Shown here: piece by piece, positions 18,501 to 25,431 of the stretch | Position numbering within the stretch: position 1 is the first letter of the stretch | Layout of the letters: every line of letters begins with the position of its first letter | Assembly: GCF_036322625.1 (NCBI RefSeq) | Contig: NZ_AP027266.1 | Coordinates: forward strand, 871,001-935,000 | DNA: 64,000 bases | Reading direction: 5' to 3' | Source of the DNA: Roseicyclus marinus | GTDB lineage: Bacteria > Pseudomonadota > Alphaproteobacteria > Rhodobacterales > Rhodobacteraceae | Position numbers and translations under genes: made by a program | The notes under the pieces: model-generated | What the model saw: the letters and a program-made list of their open reading frames with translations, nothing else | Database searches by the model: none | What the model was told of the DNA's origin: nothing

Positions 18501-19797
18501 GCAGCTCGACCGCCTGCAGGAAGGCGACCGGTTCTACTACATCGACCGGATCGGTGACCTGCCCGTCTACAACAACTTCATCTCGAACATCACGTTCGGC
18601 GATGTGGTTGCCCGCAACACCGGGATGACGGATGTGCCGCTCAACGTGTTCAGCCATGTGCCGGAGGCGGCTGATCAGCCGGCGCCGGTGGCTGGGGCGG
18701 CTCCGGCAGAGGCACCTGCGGCGGATGCACCTGCGGCGGATGCACCTGCGGCGGATGCACCTGCGGCGGATGCTCCGGCAACGGATGCACCTGTGGCGGA
18801 TGCACCCGAAGCGGAAGCTCCGGAGGCACCGGAAGCACCGGAAACAGGGGCATCGGCACCCGAAGCACCTGCACCGGCAGCACCCGAGGCACCCGCACCG
18901 GATGCGCCTGCGGCAGAAGCACCTGCGACAGAGGCACCTGAGGCAGAGGCCCCCTCTGCGGAACTGCCCGAGCCCCAGATGCTCAACGGCACGGATGCGG
19001 GCGACATGCTCAAGGGTGGCGACGCCAATGACGTCATCCGCGGAGGGGCAGGGTCCGACTTCCTGATCGGCGGTGCCGGTGACGACATGGTCATGGGCGG
19101 TGCATGCAACGACGACATCCTCGGCGGCGCAGGCAACGACATGCTCTATGGCGATGCGGGCAATGACCGGATCTTCGGGGACGATGGCGATGACATGATC
19201 GTCGGCGGCACCGGGTCGGACATGCTCTACGGCGGTGCGGGCGATGACACGTTCGTCGGCATGGATGGTGACGGCAACGACATCGTCTATGGCGGGGCCG
19301 GGTCCGATACCCTCGACCTTTCGGCAATGACCGAAGCGTTGGATATCCGCCTGGGCAATGCCGGAACGGAGCGTGGCTCGGTCAACACCGCGACCCAGTC
19401 CGACACGATCTGGAGCATCGAGAACGTGATCGGCGGGTCCGGGGACGACCGGATCGTCGCAAGCGAGGCGGTCAACGTCCTCGATGGCGGCGACGGCAAC
19501 GACACCTTCGTGTTCGAGACGGCATCGAGTGCCAATGGCACCACGATCCTCGGGTTCAGTGCGGGCGACGTCCTGTGCTTCCGGGACATCGATGCCGACA
19601 GCAGCACCGAGGGCCACGATGCCTTCACCCTCGCGGGTCGTGACGCAACCATCGGTGCGGGTCAATTGACCTACTCGCACGGTGCCGAGGACGGTGAAGA
19701 CTTCACCACCGTCACCGGCATGACCGACAAAGGTGAGTTCCAGCTCAAGCTGAGCGGGCACATCACCCTTGATGAGAACGACTTCCTGCTCGGCTGA
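9571..19797 (+). CDS. Giant RTX protein with two animal-type heme peroxidase domains
   Basis: 3408-aa, very acidic, no signal peptide. Peroxidase domain 1 begins at the N-terminus (GLRLVDGTLNNL, RIISNLV at 110-116). It is interrupted by an Ala/Thr/Gln-rich helical region (about 145-690) and resumes with distal His734 (GQFFDHG), Arg991 (GDGRGNE), proximal His1113 (YRFGHS) and Asn1194 (ALNIARGRD). RTX Ca-binding repeats (GGxGxDxLx) lie at about 1445-1590, 1900-1940 and 2055-2105. Domain 2 has His2451, Arg2639, His2736 and Asn2847. A Pro/Ala linker (about 3030-3138) and a last RTX block end in LDENDFLLG, as expected of a type I secretion substrate. Family knowledge: similar RTX heme peroxidases (MopA-type) of Aurantimonas, Erythrobacter and Roseobacter are linked to Mn(II) oxidation or extracellular superoxide. 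The substrate here is unproven. The T1SS operon at 26035-31043 is the likely exporter. Confidence 0.93.
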   Translation: MVYVNTNDLKHILDQIRIAEQHAAGTPLTELVLNPLLPQGLRLVDGTLNNLTAGRETWGSADQVMPRLLDSTFLTQPDSAHLADPSPRAPQGGATSYLQTSGSVYDADPRIISNLVADQTLGNVAAIAAVLKQNGMTGQAMLSAANEISAAHRAVLDAQAASLNVDAAIALQRSALTTARDAAQSALTAATSDVATKTTAKTQADQAVVTAQGNLDIASAALVAAQTAGDVGPAQAALQLAQATLTGAQEALNQARAELATAETNAADALSARDAKVLEIQQLEAAKVQADLALSDAQAELTSLQTALAGTPVPTGLTTAQQAVNTALGNVASAELAVADVNARLQTAQGELTTLNTQLATAQATVATRQGELATAQQAAIDSQAVLDAATALNTTEAAEAAAAQTAFMTAFAAYLASPTTNFVQMSAAAAIWSAERAEADDAAAALARAIELDNEADGNAARAQTALTNATALVATLTEQRDAAQTLVNTLTTEQSTDAAALASAEAALTQANAALMAAQTANAAYIAAQNAVTAQQGVVDTATTTANGAAAAVTTAQGELTGLNSDLTAANGEVIRLNGVVTTAEGDVTTAEGDVSTAQATLNAAQAASVEIGVAMAQVATATMALTSAMTAAATAATELSTAEANEATLQTTFDQAVAALAAVDAPEAAAAAIAAAELAAIEAQTTLDTLLTTHGVAMDGNNVLIPDVAPDEGLSAPYNSWMTLFGQFFDHGLDLVGKGGSGTVYIPLMPDDPLYVEGSPTNFMVLTRATNQPGPDGILGTADDVREHFNKTTPWVDQNQTYTSHASHQVFLREYVLDANGKPVANGNLLHGSAGGMSTWGDVKAQAANLLGIQLNDSDVLDGPLLATDPYGNFIPGANGMPQLVVPNEAFATDQTQPPFILVEGDLANPVDASQAVRNGHAFLEDIAHTAVPKGMIDHDRNPATPMIEVAPDADTETGNAIIPNDFGMNETYDNELLDRHYIAGDGRGNENFGLTAVHHVFHNEHNRQAAAMKQTIVESGDVAFINEWLREPITEADLPTLSVDALAWNGERVFQAAKFATEMQYQHLAFEEFARHVQPQIAAFGVNGSAEIDGSIFAEFAHVVYRFGHSMLTENVHTMDANGVNTTTGLIEAFLNPVAYDQNGAITQDQAAGAVVRGMTRETGANVDEFITSALRDNLVGLPLDLAALNIARGRDTGIPSLNAAREQFFAATGSEWLKPYDSWMEYGSNLKNPASVVNFIAAYGTHDTITSATTVEAKRAAAMDLVLGGEGAPADRLDFVNGTGAWATTETGINNVEFWIGGLAEAIMPFGGMLGSTFGFVFQQQMENLQNADRFYYLSRTAGMNMLAELENNSFSMIITRNTDIKDGGAHVPAQIFSSMQHILEVDQTLQATPDPLSDEVDPFLAGMGRSLVERATATVDAPIVDGTLNYDNLLQFNGGEHVVLGGTNQRDKLVGGLGDDHLWGNDGNDLLIGGAGVNTLRGGAGDDIIRDGDGASFLHGDEGNDVISAGGGIGELMFGGAGNDAILMGQDDAAEAFGMDGNDFIVGGAGAEFMFGGEGDDWIEGGDGFDMLMGDNGDPFGGSRIIGHDVLDGGANDNDLLGESGDDIMIQREGVHVNDGDLGFDWVSHKDALIGADIDLTRRLELPGLAVIRDRYINIEAASGTVHDDKLFGDDRIGAELPVGADPLINEATFFGNELTQAGVDRIAGLRELLGDLMGADALATFTGGNILLGGGGSDTIQGRGGDDVIDGDKYLNVRISVRDPNDPNVELRTVNSLAEITNELLDGSINPGQLQIVREILDGGQQGDVDTAVYFDVRANYNVRANADGSVTVEHIAVPAAGDLGIDANNGRPNPAAGDGRDTLWNVEVLRFADMEIDLRTDPASNGVFVGTAGADVIDGTNGPDVIFAGAGNDTINGLAGNDLIFAEAGSDTIIWNAPNGGYDVVAGHGFVNDGGTDMLIINGDGTETGFTMYTVAAWVAAGGTQPVDPLSEIVITRTANGVETAIMEIRGIEEITVNGVQGIETITAVGDFAATSLAPNTIYVNGTAGDEVIDFAGFLSNQRLVVDAGAGDDIITGGAGNDILMAGDGDDELTWSVGGGSNVVDGGAGQDLYTINGDGADETFRVYAASAWTGAPLAAGTDIVITREAGAGEQVIGQLQNIEEIQINTAGGANNVEVFGDFNNTALNFNTIAVTTEGDVNVDVSQRLSTHRVFVDAGGTAQNAARSLNVAGVVTEGDVFLIPVDPATLTRTMVGLTVTETSGNFTMTYTVDAVDTFPVLVQSGTPMAAALRGVATVNEQTGVPEGFGFGVLTRGATMVTADDIAALEYMVGVRAEAPILPPEPGQPAENEPANLLQEVRDMEGLTNNAQNPDISGAATLPYMRVTEARYAGVGEDGAGVVNPVFDGLDARAISNVLGSQEADAAKAASVNMFMMSFGQYFDHGLTFIPKGTGPSGNPLAPIEIGGLGASRNPMENNPADLTRANVVGYDADGTPLHENLTSPVVDQNQVYGSSTLVCQFLRESDGQGGFGSKILMGAADPSADGFQLMSTLRETLDHHIDAGTVFKGAGLPAEGMTLLDYYPGLRDADGNYDAAQVKMLSGDFMGEGWPLLIDTNPFMNLLDHYVGGDGRANENVGLTAVHTVWARNHNYHVDQIKAAGFAGSEEQLFQAARILNIGEYQQVVFNDFADSLLGGLQGSGRHGHDEYNPNADARISHEFAGAAYRFGHSQIGEMMTLKDADGNSIEVPLFDLFLNATDNPAAFQVDHDRNPETPMLTGVDAVNVLTQMGYVPQPGYAQHGVANILGGLIEQPSEQIDTQVVDAVRTDLVRSPADLFAFNVARGRDLGLGTLNQVKADLAASTDPYVVEAIEQSNMNMDPYASWEDFQARNNLSDAEINKFKAAYPDLVLAGDDIAAFQQVNPDIVLRDGENGTKIVDGIDRVDLWVGGLAESHIEGGVVGHTFWVLIHEQLDRLQEGDRFYYIDRIGDLPVYNNFISNITFGDVVARNTGMTDVPLNVFSHVPEAADQPAPVAGAAPAEAPAADAPAADAPAADAPAADAPATDAPVADAPEAEAPEAPEAPETGASAPEAPAPAAPEAPAPDAPAAEAPATEAPEAEAPSAELPEPQMLNGTDAGDMLKGGDANDVIRGGAGSDFLIGGAGDDMVMGGACNDDILGGAGNDMLYGDAGNDRIFGDDGDDMIVGGTGSDMLYGGAGDDTFVGMDGDGNDIVYGGAGSDTLDLSAMTEALDIRLGNAGTERGSVNTATQSDTIWSIENVIGGSGDDRIVASEAVNVLDGGDGNDTFVFETASSANGTTILGFSAGDVLCFRDIDADSSTEGHDAFTLAGRDATIGAGQLTYSHGAEDGEDFTTVTGMTDKGEFQLKLSGHITLDENDFLLG
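11317..11358 (+). repeat. Two 21-bp tandem repeats (heptad unit VTTAEGD)
   Basis: Two near-identical 21-bp units (11317-11337 and 11338-11358) encode VTTAEGD twice, followed by a degenerate third heptad. They mark the heptad periodicity of the helical insertion in peroxidase domain 1. Confidence 0.7.
18712..18771 (+). repeat. Four exact 15-bp tandem repeats in the Pro/Ala linker
   Basis: The unit GCACCTGCGGCGGAT (encoding APAAD) occurs four times in a row, followed by decayed copies up to about 18960. It codes for the flexible APxAD linker between peroxidase domain 2 and the last RTX block. Repeat number is likely to vary between strains by slippage. Confidence 0.9.
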
Positions 19798-19818
19798 GAC
19801 GGTCTTCGTTCTTATGAG

Positions 19819-19850
19819 GCGGCAGCCGGGATGTCCCCCCCGGCTGCCGC
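19819..19850 (+). terminator. Strong hairpin after the giant peroxidase gene
   Basis: Perfect 12-bp stem (GCGGCAGCCGGG at 19819-19830, CCCGGCTGCCGC at 19839-19850) with an 8-nt loop, 21 nt after the stop. No T-run follows. It may terminate or attenuate transcription between the peroxidase and the haloperoxidase gene, giving the two genes different expression. Confidence 0.55.
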
Positions 19851-19980
19851 ACCTCGCCCCCCGAGAGCCGGGGCGACCTGATCCGCCAGGGATGTTCCCA
19901 GGCCAGATCACACCAAACGGGCCGCCGATGCTGTCGCGCCCCAAAAATCCAAAGAATTCATGCCTCGGGAGGCTCCGCCG

Positions 19981-22101
19981 ATGTCACCGCGTTTCTGGCT
20001 TGCGCTTGCGTCCGATCCTGCCTCCCCGCTGTGGGGGCTCTTCAAACCGGACGCTTCCGGGATCGATCTTGCCACCCTTCAGGCCCGTCTGGCCGAAGCC
20101 CTGGCCGAAGACGAGGACCTCAAGGACCGGATCGAAGAGTTCAGGGACTGGCTTGAGGAAAACGATATCGATTTCGATCCTCCCGCCATGGCCTCCCGCA
20201 AGATCAAGGGCACGGCACAGAACGATGAAATCGACCTGACATCGTGGTCCACGGCCAAGGTTGACGGACGCAAGGGCGAAGATCTCGTGCGTCTGGGCGA
20301 TGCCTTCTGGGAGGCGGATCTGCACGTCGACGGCGAAAAGCTGGTTCTCGTGGACCGCATCACCGGGCAGGAAACAAGCCTCAAGCGGATCGAACAGGTC
20401 GAGATCGGCGGGCATGTCTTTTCCGTCGACGCCCTCGCCGCCTCCATCGAGGAGGGCAAGACGCCCTTGGTGTTTTCCGACGGTCTGGCGCGGATGAAGG
20501 TGAATACCACCGATCCCACGCCCAGCGTGCTCTGGGACCAGATCGTGCAGAACCTCGTGATCGAAACCCAGTTCGGACCGACCAATGCGGCGCGGGTCTA
20601 TTCGATCCTGCACACCGCCATCTACGATGCCTATGCCGCCCATGACGGCCAGGCGCTACGTGTCTCCTTCGATGTCGCGGGCGACAATATCGAGGTGCAG
20701 GACGCCGATCCCCGCTCCGTCGAGGAGGCGATGCATCACGCGGGCTACACGGTTCTGGCGACACTTTTCCCCGATCATCGCGGCATGCTCGACATGGTCA
20801 TGCAGGACCGTCTCGGGATCGATCCCGGCGACGCTGACAGCGATGCCGCACTGATCGGACAGGATGCGGCGCGCGACGCGATGGCATTGCGGCTGCAGGA
20901 ACAGGCGCGCGTGGCCCAAGACCCCGCCGCACGCTACACGCCCCAGAACCCGAACCCGGATCAGGTGCTTGTAATGGATGCCTGGACGCCGGAATGGCGC
21001 GACACGCCCGCAGGCCGCGAGCTGCAGAAATTCCTGAGCCCCGAATTCCCGTTGCTCGAACCCTTTGCGCTGCCGGAAAACCCCGATGGCACCACCGATT
21101 TCGCGGCAATCCGGCCAGCAGCCCCCGAGCCTTTCTTCTTGCCGGGTTTCGCGGAGGCGCAGATCGACATTCCGACGCGGACCCTGACACTTGCGACACC
21201 TGCCACCATCGGGGGTGTCGACTATCCCGCAGGTGCCCGGATTGCGGTGACACGCGACCTTGTGGGCGAGGTGATCAACCCCGGTTTCATCACGCAGGCC
21301 GAGCAGCTGATCGACATCAGCGCCAACCTGAGCGTGCAGGATCGCGCCATCGCCGAATTCTGGGAGGACGGTCCCGGCACCTCCTATCCGCCGGGCACGA
21401 TGATGACGCTGGCGCAGATCGTCTCCACGCGGGACGGTCACGATGTGGCCACCGATGCGCAGCTGTTTCTGGCGATGGGCAATGCCATGCTCGATGCAGC
21501 GATCGCGGCCTGGGATGCCAAGGTTGTCTATGATTACGCCCGGCCTGTGCAGGCCATCCGCGATTTGGGCGAATTGGGATTGATCGGCAGGCCGGGTGTG
21601 GATGCGCTTACAAACGAGGCTGGATATGTCATCGATGCCTTCGCGGGCTATGATCCCGATACGGGCGCAGGTCTTGGAACACAGACCATTCTGGCGCGGA
21701 ATTTCGTGACCTATCAATCGCCGACGGGGGATTTCTCCCCGCCTTTCGCGGAATACGTTTCCGGGCATTCCACGTTTTCCGGGGCTGCCGCGGCCGTGCT
21801 GGAGAGTTTTACAGGGGATACGGCATTCGGGGTCGGGACGATACTGCCGGCAAAGGGCAGCGATTTCGATCCCACTTTCCCGGAAAACAGCCTGACGCTC
21901 TATTGGCCGGATTTCGACACGGCCGCGCAGGAGGCGGGTATGTCGCGGCTTTATGGCGGTATCCATTTCCAGGACGGCAATACCGCCGGTCTGGAGCTGG
22001 GAACGCAAGTCGGCGAATATGCGGTCGACGCTGCCTCACAGTTCGCAAACGGCACGGCGTCAGAGCTTGACCGGCCGTTTTCGGAATGGATGTTCGGCTG
22101 A
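19981..22101 (+). CDS. Vanadium-dependent haloperoxidase-like protein (PAP2 superfamily)
   Basis: 706 aa from the ATG at 19981, chosen over 19960 because GGGAGG (19967-19972) sits 8 nt upstream. The C-terminal half carries the full vanadate-pocket pattern of vanadium haloperoxidases: Lys514-x6-Arg521-Pro (KVVYDYARP), Ser594-Gly-His596 (VSGHST, catalytic His) and Ser655-Arg656-x3-Gly-x-His662 (SRLYGGIH). The family uses H2O2 to oxidise halides to hypohalous acid, although some members are phosphatase-like. The first ~170 residues have no signal peptide but contain an acidic segment and one degraded RTX-like unit (IKGTAQNDEIDL). It follows the peroxidase gene on the same strand. Export by the nearby type I system is possible but unproven, since a clear RTX C-terminus is missing. 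Confidence 0.85.
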   Translation: MSPRFWLALASDPASPLWGLFKPDASGIDLATLQARLAEALAEDEDLKDRIEEFRDWLEENDIDFDPPAMASRKIKGTAQNDEIDLTSWSTAKVDGRKGEDLVRLGDAFWEADLHVDGEKLVLVDRITGQETSLKRIEQVEIGGHVFSVDALAASIEEGKTPLVFSDGLARMKVNTTDPTPSVLWDQIVQNLVIETQFGPTNAARVYSILHTAIYDAYAAHDGQALRVSFDVAGDNIEVQDADPRSVEEAMHHAGYTVLATLFPDHRGMLDMVMQDRLGIDPGDADSDAALIGQDAARDAMALRLQEQARVAQDPAARYTPQNPNPDQVLVMDAWTPEWRDTPAGRELQKFLSPEFPLLEPFALPENPDGTTDFAAIRPAAPEPFFLPGFAEAQIDIPTRTLTLATPATIGGVDYPAGARIAVTRDLVGEVINPGFITQAEQLIDISANLSVQDRAIAEFWEDGPGTSYPPGTMMTLAQIVSTRDGHDVATDAQLFLAMGNAMLDAAIAAWDAKVVYDYARPVQAIRDLGELGLIGRPGVDALTNEAGYVIDAFAGYDPDTGAGLGTQTILARNFVTYQSPTGDFSPPFAEYVSGHSTFSGAAAAVLESFTGDTAFGVGTILPAKGSDFDPTFPENSLTLYWPDFDTAAQEAGMSRLYGGIHFQDGNTAGLELGTQVGEYAVDAASQFANGTASELDRPFSEWMFG

Positions 22102-22152
22102 CCTTTCGGCCCGACCGGCGCAAGGACGGCGCGGCGGCATTTGCTGTCGCGC

Positions 22153-22554
22153 TCAGCTGGGCGATCGGTCCATCGGGGTGTTGATCAGGGTCAAGAGCTG
22201 ATCGGCGCGGTGGGAATCGAAGGGTTTGGGCAAAACGCCGTTCATCCCTGCGCTGAGGCATTTCTCGATATTGGAACGGGCCGTATGGGCCGTGAGCGCG
22301 AAAATCGGCAGGGATGCCCCCGGATGCTCGCCGCAGCGCATCCGGCGGGTCGTTTCGAACCCGTCCATGCGCGGCATGCTGAGGTCCATCAAGATCACGT
22401 CGAATTCGTTTTTCTCGACGATATCCAAGGCATCGAGACCGCTGGCCGCTTCGACGACGCTATATCCGCGCCGTTCCATGAGAACGCGAACGACGAGCCG
22501 GTTGGTGGCGTCATCGTCGACGACAAGGATCCTTTTTTCTTCCTCGACCTGCAT
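22153..22554 (-). CDS. Single-domain response regulator (REC only)
   Basis: 133-aa CheY-like receiver with no output domain. The complete site is visible: acidic pair Asp13/Asp14 (VVDDD), phosphoacceptor Asp57 (VILMDLSMPRMDG), the Thr of ALTAHT and Lys110 (PKPF). It lies 157 bp downstream of the membrane histidine kinase on the same strand and is its probable partner, perhaps relaying phosphate or acting through protein contacts. It is convergent with the haloperoxidase gene, 51 bp away. Confidence 0.9.
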   Translation of the reverse strand: MQVEEEKRILVVDDDATNRLVVRVLMERRGYSVVEAASGLDALDIVEKNEFDVILMDLSMPRMDGFETTRRMRCGEHPGASLPIFALTAHTARSNIEKCLSAGMNGVLPKPFDSHRADQLLTLINTPMDRSPS

Positions 22555-22711
22555 GAGTGGTAGCTAGCTCGAATCCGGAATGATGTCCACGTTCAACGCG
22601 GCATCTCGACTGTCTTGAGTGTCTTTGCAAGCGGGATTCCGCGCGGAATTGGTCTTTTGACACCCAATTGCCCGGAATTGACGCTTTCTGGATATCGCAT
22701 GACCGGGATGT

Positions 22712-24601
22712 CTATCGCCAGGATATGATCTGAACCGGAATATGCAGATGGAAGGAGGATCCCTTTCCGGGTTCGCTTTCGCAGTCGAGATGACCCGAGA
22801 GCCGATCCACGATGGATTTGGAAATCGCAAGTCCGATGCCCAAACCATTGTAGGAGCGGGAATAGGAGCCATCGACCTGGAAGAAGGGTTCGAAAATCCG
22901 TTTCATCGCCTCGGCCTCGATGCCGATCCCGGTATCGGTCACCCGGACATAGAGCCACTCGCCCATCATGTCCGCATCCGGTTGCAGGGCCACATCGAGG
23001 GTGACACCGCCCGCAGCGGTATATTTGATCGCGTTTTCGAGCAGGTTGCCGATCACCTGGAACAGACGGTAGCGGTCGGTCACGATGACTTGGTCCAGTT
23101 CCGGACGCGGCGTGAAGTCGAACGACAGGCCCGCCGCCTCGGCCTGCTGGCCGTAGATCGTGGCGAGTTGCGAGAATTCCTGACCGAGATTGAAGCTGTC
23201 GGCGCTGATCGGCGCGATATCGGTCTGTTCCTCGGCATAGTGGGTCATCTCGTCCACGATGGTGTTGAGCTGCATCGCGGAGCGGTCCGCCACTTCGAGA
23301 TAGCCGGTCAGAGCGGGATCGTCGGTCATTTCCTTGCAAGCCGACAGCATGCCCACCACCCCGGAGAGCGGATTGCGCAATTCATGGCTGGCGATGATCA
23401 GGAAATCGCTTTTGCGCTTGTTCTCGACCTCTTCGATTTCGAGTGCGGCCTGAAGCCGATCGTTGGAGGTGCGGATCTTTTCGACCATGGTCTTGAGCGC
23501 CTGGTTCAGGCGCCACATCTCGAGCGAGGAGCTTTCCCGCTCGGGCAGGTCGACAAGGTAATTGCCCTTGGAAATCTCGAGCCCGGCCGTGGTGAAGCGG
23601 TGGATCGGGCGGACAAGCGCACGTGTCATGACCCAGCCAAACAGCGCCAGCACCAGCGACACGGCGATGATGAACAGGTTGGTGGTCCGCAAGCTTGCCT
23701 CGACGGAGGCGGACAATTCGTCAAGCGGCTGGGGCACCATGACCGGCCAGCCGGTTTCGGGAACAAAGGTGAAGCCCGCGATCATGTCGGCGTTCATCGG
23801 CGGAGAAAAGAATTGCCCCACGCCGGTTTCACCGTTCAGCATGCGGGCGACCACCGGAATGCCCGAGGCATTCATCATGTTCGCTTCGACGGCGGGCACG
23901 GGGTGCGCCACGGTCACGCCTGCCGCGTCGAAGATCGCGGCGTGACCCAGTTCCCCGAACTGGATGCGTTCCTGCACTTCCTTGATATAATTGACGTTCA
24001 GGTAGCCGATCGCGATCTGCCCGTCGGGCAGATCGTAGCCGAGGATGAAATACCGATCGTCACCGATGCGCTGAAGGTTCGAGATCTGGACGCCATGAAG
24101 CGACGTGTTCGTGCCCACGCGCAGCGCCTCGATCACCTCTTCGGAGGGCAGGGGAAGATCCGAGCCGATCAGGTTGTAGCTGGCTTCGACGGTGTTGTCG
24201 GCCGAAAGGATCGTGAACCCGTCGATATCCATTGCCTCGGTCAGGTAGGTGTGTTCCTCGACGGCCAGACGCGCGCTGTCGGCCTGGCTGACCTCCATGC
24301 CCCAATGGGCGAAAACGAGGCTGACATCGCGGGTGTAGCGCGACAGCGACATGGCCAGATGCATGGCGGTGACGAGGTGCTTGTCATCGGCAAGCCGCAC
24401 CTCGTTCTGGAACAGCATCCGGTAGTTCCAGTATTGCAGCCCGGTCCCGAAAGACAGGATGGCGATCAGCATCAGGATGAACACCCGTGTCCGCAACGAC
24501 CAGAGGAACATCCAGATCTTGCCGAGAAACGTCTCGGGGCAGATCCACATGCCGTCCGACGGAGCGGTGTTTTTTGGTTCGGAGTCAGGCATCGAGACCA
24601 T
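22712..24601 (-). CDS. Membrane sensor histidine kinase with Cache-like sensor domain
   Basis: 629 aa. Membrane helix 1 is at about 38-55 and helix 2 at about 306-325; between them is a ~250-residue periplasmic region resembling a Cache/PAS sensor. It is followed by HAMP (about 325-378), HisKA with His406 in the SHELRNPL motif, and a HATPase domain (LLENAIKYT, VTDTGIGI, GLGIGLAISKSIVD). The start is M1 at 24601 or M4 at 24592. It senses an extracellular or periplasmic signal. Its position between the haloperoxidase and the secretion operon, with the REC-only gene downstream and a LuxR regulator upstream, suggests it controls this region; that is inference. Confidence 0.9.
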   Translation of the reverse strand: MVSMPDSEPKNTAPSDGMWICPETFLGKIWMFLWSLRTRVFILMLIAILSFGTGLQYWNYRMLFQNEVRLADDKHLVTAMHLAMSLSRYTRDVSLVFAHWGMEVSQADSARLAVEEHTYLTEAMDIDGFTILSADNTVEASYNLIGSDLPLPSEEVIEALRVGTNTSLHGVQISNLQRIGDDRYFILGYDLPDGQIAIGYLNVNYIKEVQERIQFGELGHAAIFDAAGVTVAHPVPAVEANMMNASGIPVVARMLNGETGVGQFFSPPMNADMIAGFTFVPETGWPVMVPQPLDELSASVEASLRTTNLFIIAVSLVLALFGWVMTRALVRPIHRFTTAGLEISKGNYLVDLPERESSSLEMWRLNQALKTMVEKIRTSNDRLQAALEIEEVENKRKSDFLIIASHELRNPLSGVVGMLSACKEMTDDPALTGYLEVADRSAMQLNTIVDEMTHYAEEQTDIAPISADSFNLGQEFSQLATIYGQQAEAAGLSFDFTPRPELDQVIVTDRYRLFQVIGNLLENAIKYTAAGGVTLDVALQPDADMMGEWLYVRVTDTGIGIEAEAMKRIFEPFFQVDGSYSRSYNGLGIGLAISKSIVDRLSGHLDCESEPGKGSSFHLHIPVQIISWR

Positions 24602-24719
24602 GCGGGATCATCCAGGAAGCTGAAGTTTCGGAGCAGTGCAGATCGGGGGCGGCAACGCGCCACCCCGGGGAGGCCGCGCGGCGCGAGGCGCGGGGGCGGC
24701 CATGGTCGACACGCGCAAA

Positions 24720-24737
24720 GGCCCCGCATGCGGGGCC
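24720..24737 (-). terminator. Terminator hairpin of the LuxR-type regulator gene
   Basis: Perfect 18-bp palindrome GGCCCCGCATGCGGGGCC; read on the minus strand it is followed by TTTGC. It lies 62 bp beyond the stop of the LuxR-type gene and before the kinase gene, so those two genes are probably separate units. Confidence 0.55.
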
Positions 24738-24798
24738 AGACAGAGTGCAGACTGGCGACCGTCGCCTGTTTCGGAGCGCTTTGGGATGCGCCCCTTGG

Positions 24799-25431
24799 TC
24801 AGAGCGACAGACGCTGAGCATGCAACACAAGCTCGAGCCGGTTCGCGACACAGAATTTTTCCTTCAGCACCCCAACGTAGTGCTTTACCGTTTTCTCGCT
24901 GATCGAGAGGCTTTCGCCGATCTGGCGGTTCGTCTTTCCCTGCATCAGGTGATTGATCACTTGCGATTCACGCACCGTCAGGCGCAGGCGGTCCGCCTCG
25001 GTCCGTTGCGCTTCCTTGGCACGCAATTCGCGGAAGATTTCCATCGCGATATCGGGCTGGATGTAATTGTCGCCATTCAGGACGCGCGACATCGCGATGC
25101 GCAATTCCGTGGGCTGACAGGAATGGGTCATGATCCCCGCGGCACCCGCATCGAGCGCGTCCACGGCGAAATCGGTCGTATTGACCGCACAGAGCACGAC
25201 AATCCGCGCGTCATTCATCGTGCGGCGAATGCGGCGGATGGTTTCGGTGGGATTGGACAGGCCCGCCAGATCGAGAATGACGATATCGATCCCTTCGGTC
25301 CCGGCATCGGGTGTGCGGCTTTCGGGAACCTCGGCATCTCCGGAAATGCGGATATCGTCCTGCGTTTCGAGAAAGCACCGAATGCCTTTTCTGACGAAAA
25401 CCTGGTTCGAATAAATAAAAACCTTAGACAC
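24799..25431 (-). CDS. LuxR/FixJ-type regulator with degenerate receiver domain
   Basis: 210 aa from the GTG at 25431, preferred because GGGGGA lies about 8 nt upstream; a TTG at 25476 would add 15 residues. The receiver-like domain (1 to about 120) keeps a possible phosphoacceptor Asp54 (VILDLAG). It lacks the usual acidic pair, having Ser8-Asn9 in its place, and has His103 where the conserved Lys should be (GIMTHS). The C-terminal LuxR helix-turn-helix (about 144-205) is intact: LTVRESQVINHL, GKTNRQIG, SISEKTVKHYV. It probably binds DNA, and control by ordinary phosphorylation is doubtful. It lies near the kinase, haloperoxidase and T1SS genes. Confidence 0.88.
   Translation of the reverse strand: MSKVFIYSNQVFVRKGIRCFLETQDDIRISGDAEVPESRTPDAGTEGIDIVILDLAGLSNPTETIRRIRRTMNDARIVVLCAVNTTDFAVDALDAGAAGIMTHSCQPTELRIAMSRVLNGDNYIQPDIAMEIFRELRAKEAQRTEADRLRLTVRESQVINHLMQGKTNRQIGESLSISEKTVKHYVGVLKEKFCVANRLELVLHAQRLSL

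Noticed and set aside
18712-18960. Possible insertion or frameshift in the repeat-rich linker
   Set aside because: The frame stays open through the repeats and continues into intact RTX units.
9454-19944. Three very long minus-strand ORFs opposite the giant peroxidase (9454-14085, 14110-17550, 17584-19944)
   Set aside because: They mirror the strong codon bias and Asp/Gly/Ala repeats of the real gene. Their translations are Arg/Gly/His-rich without any domain, and the plus-strand protein has clear catalytic motifs throughout.
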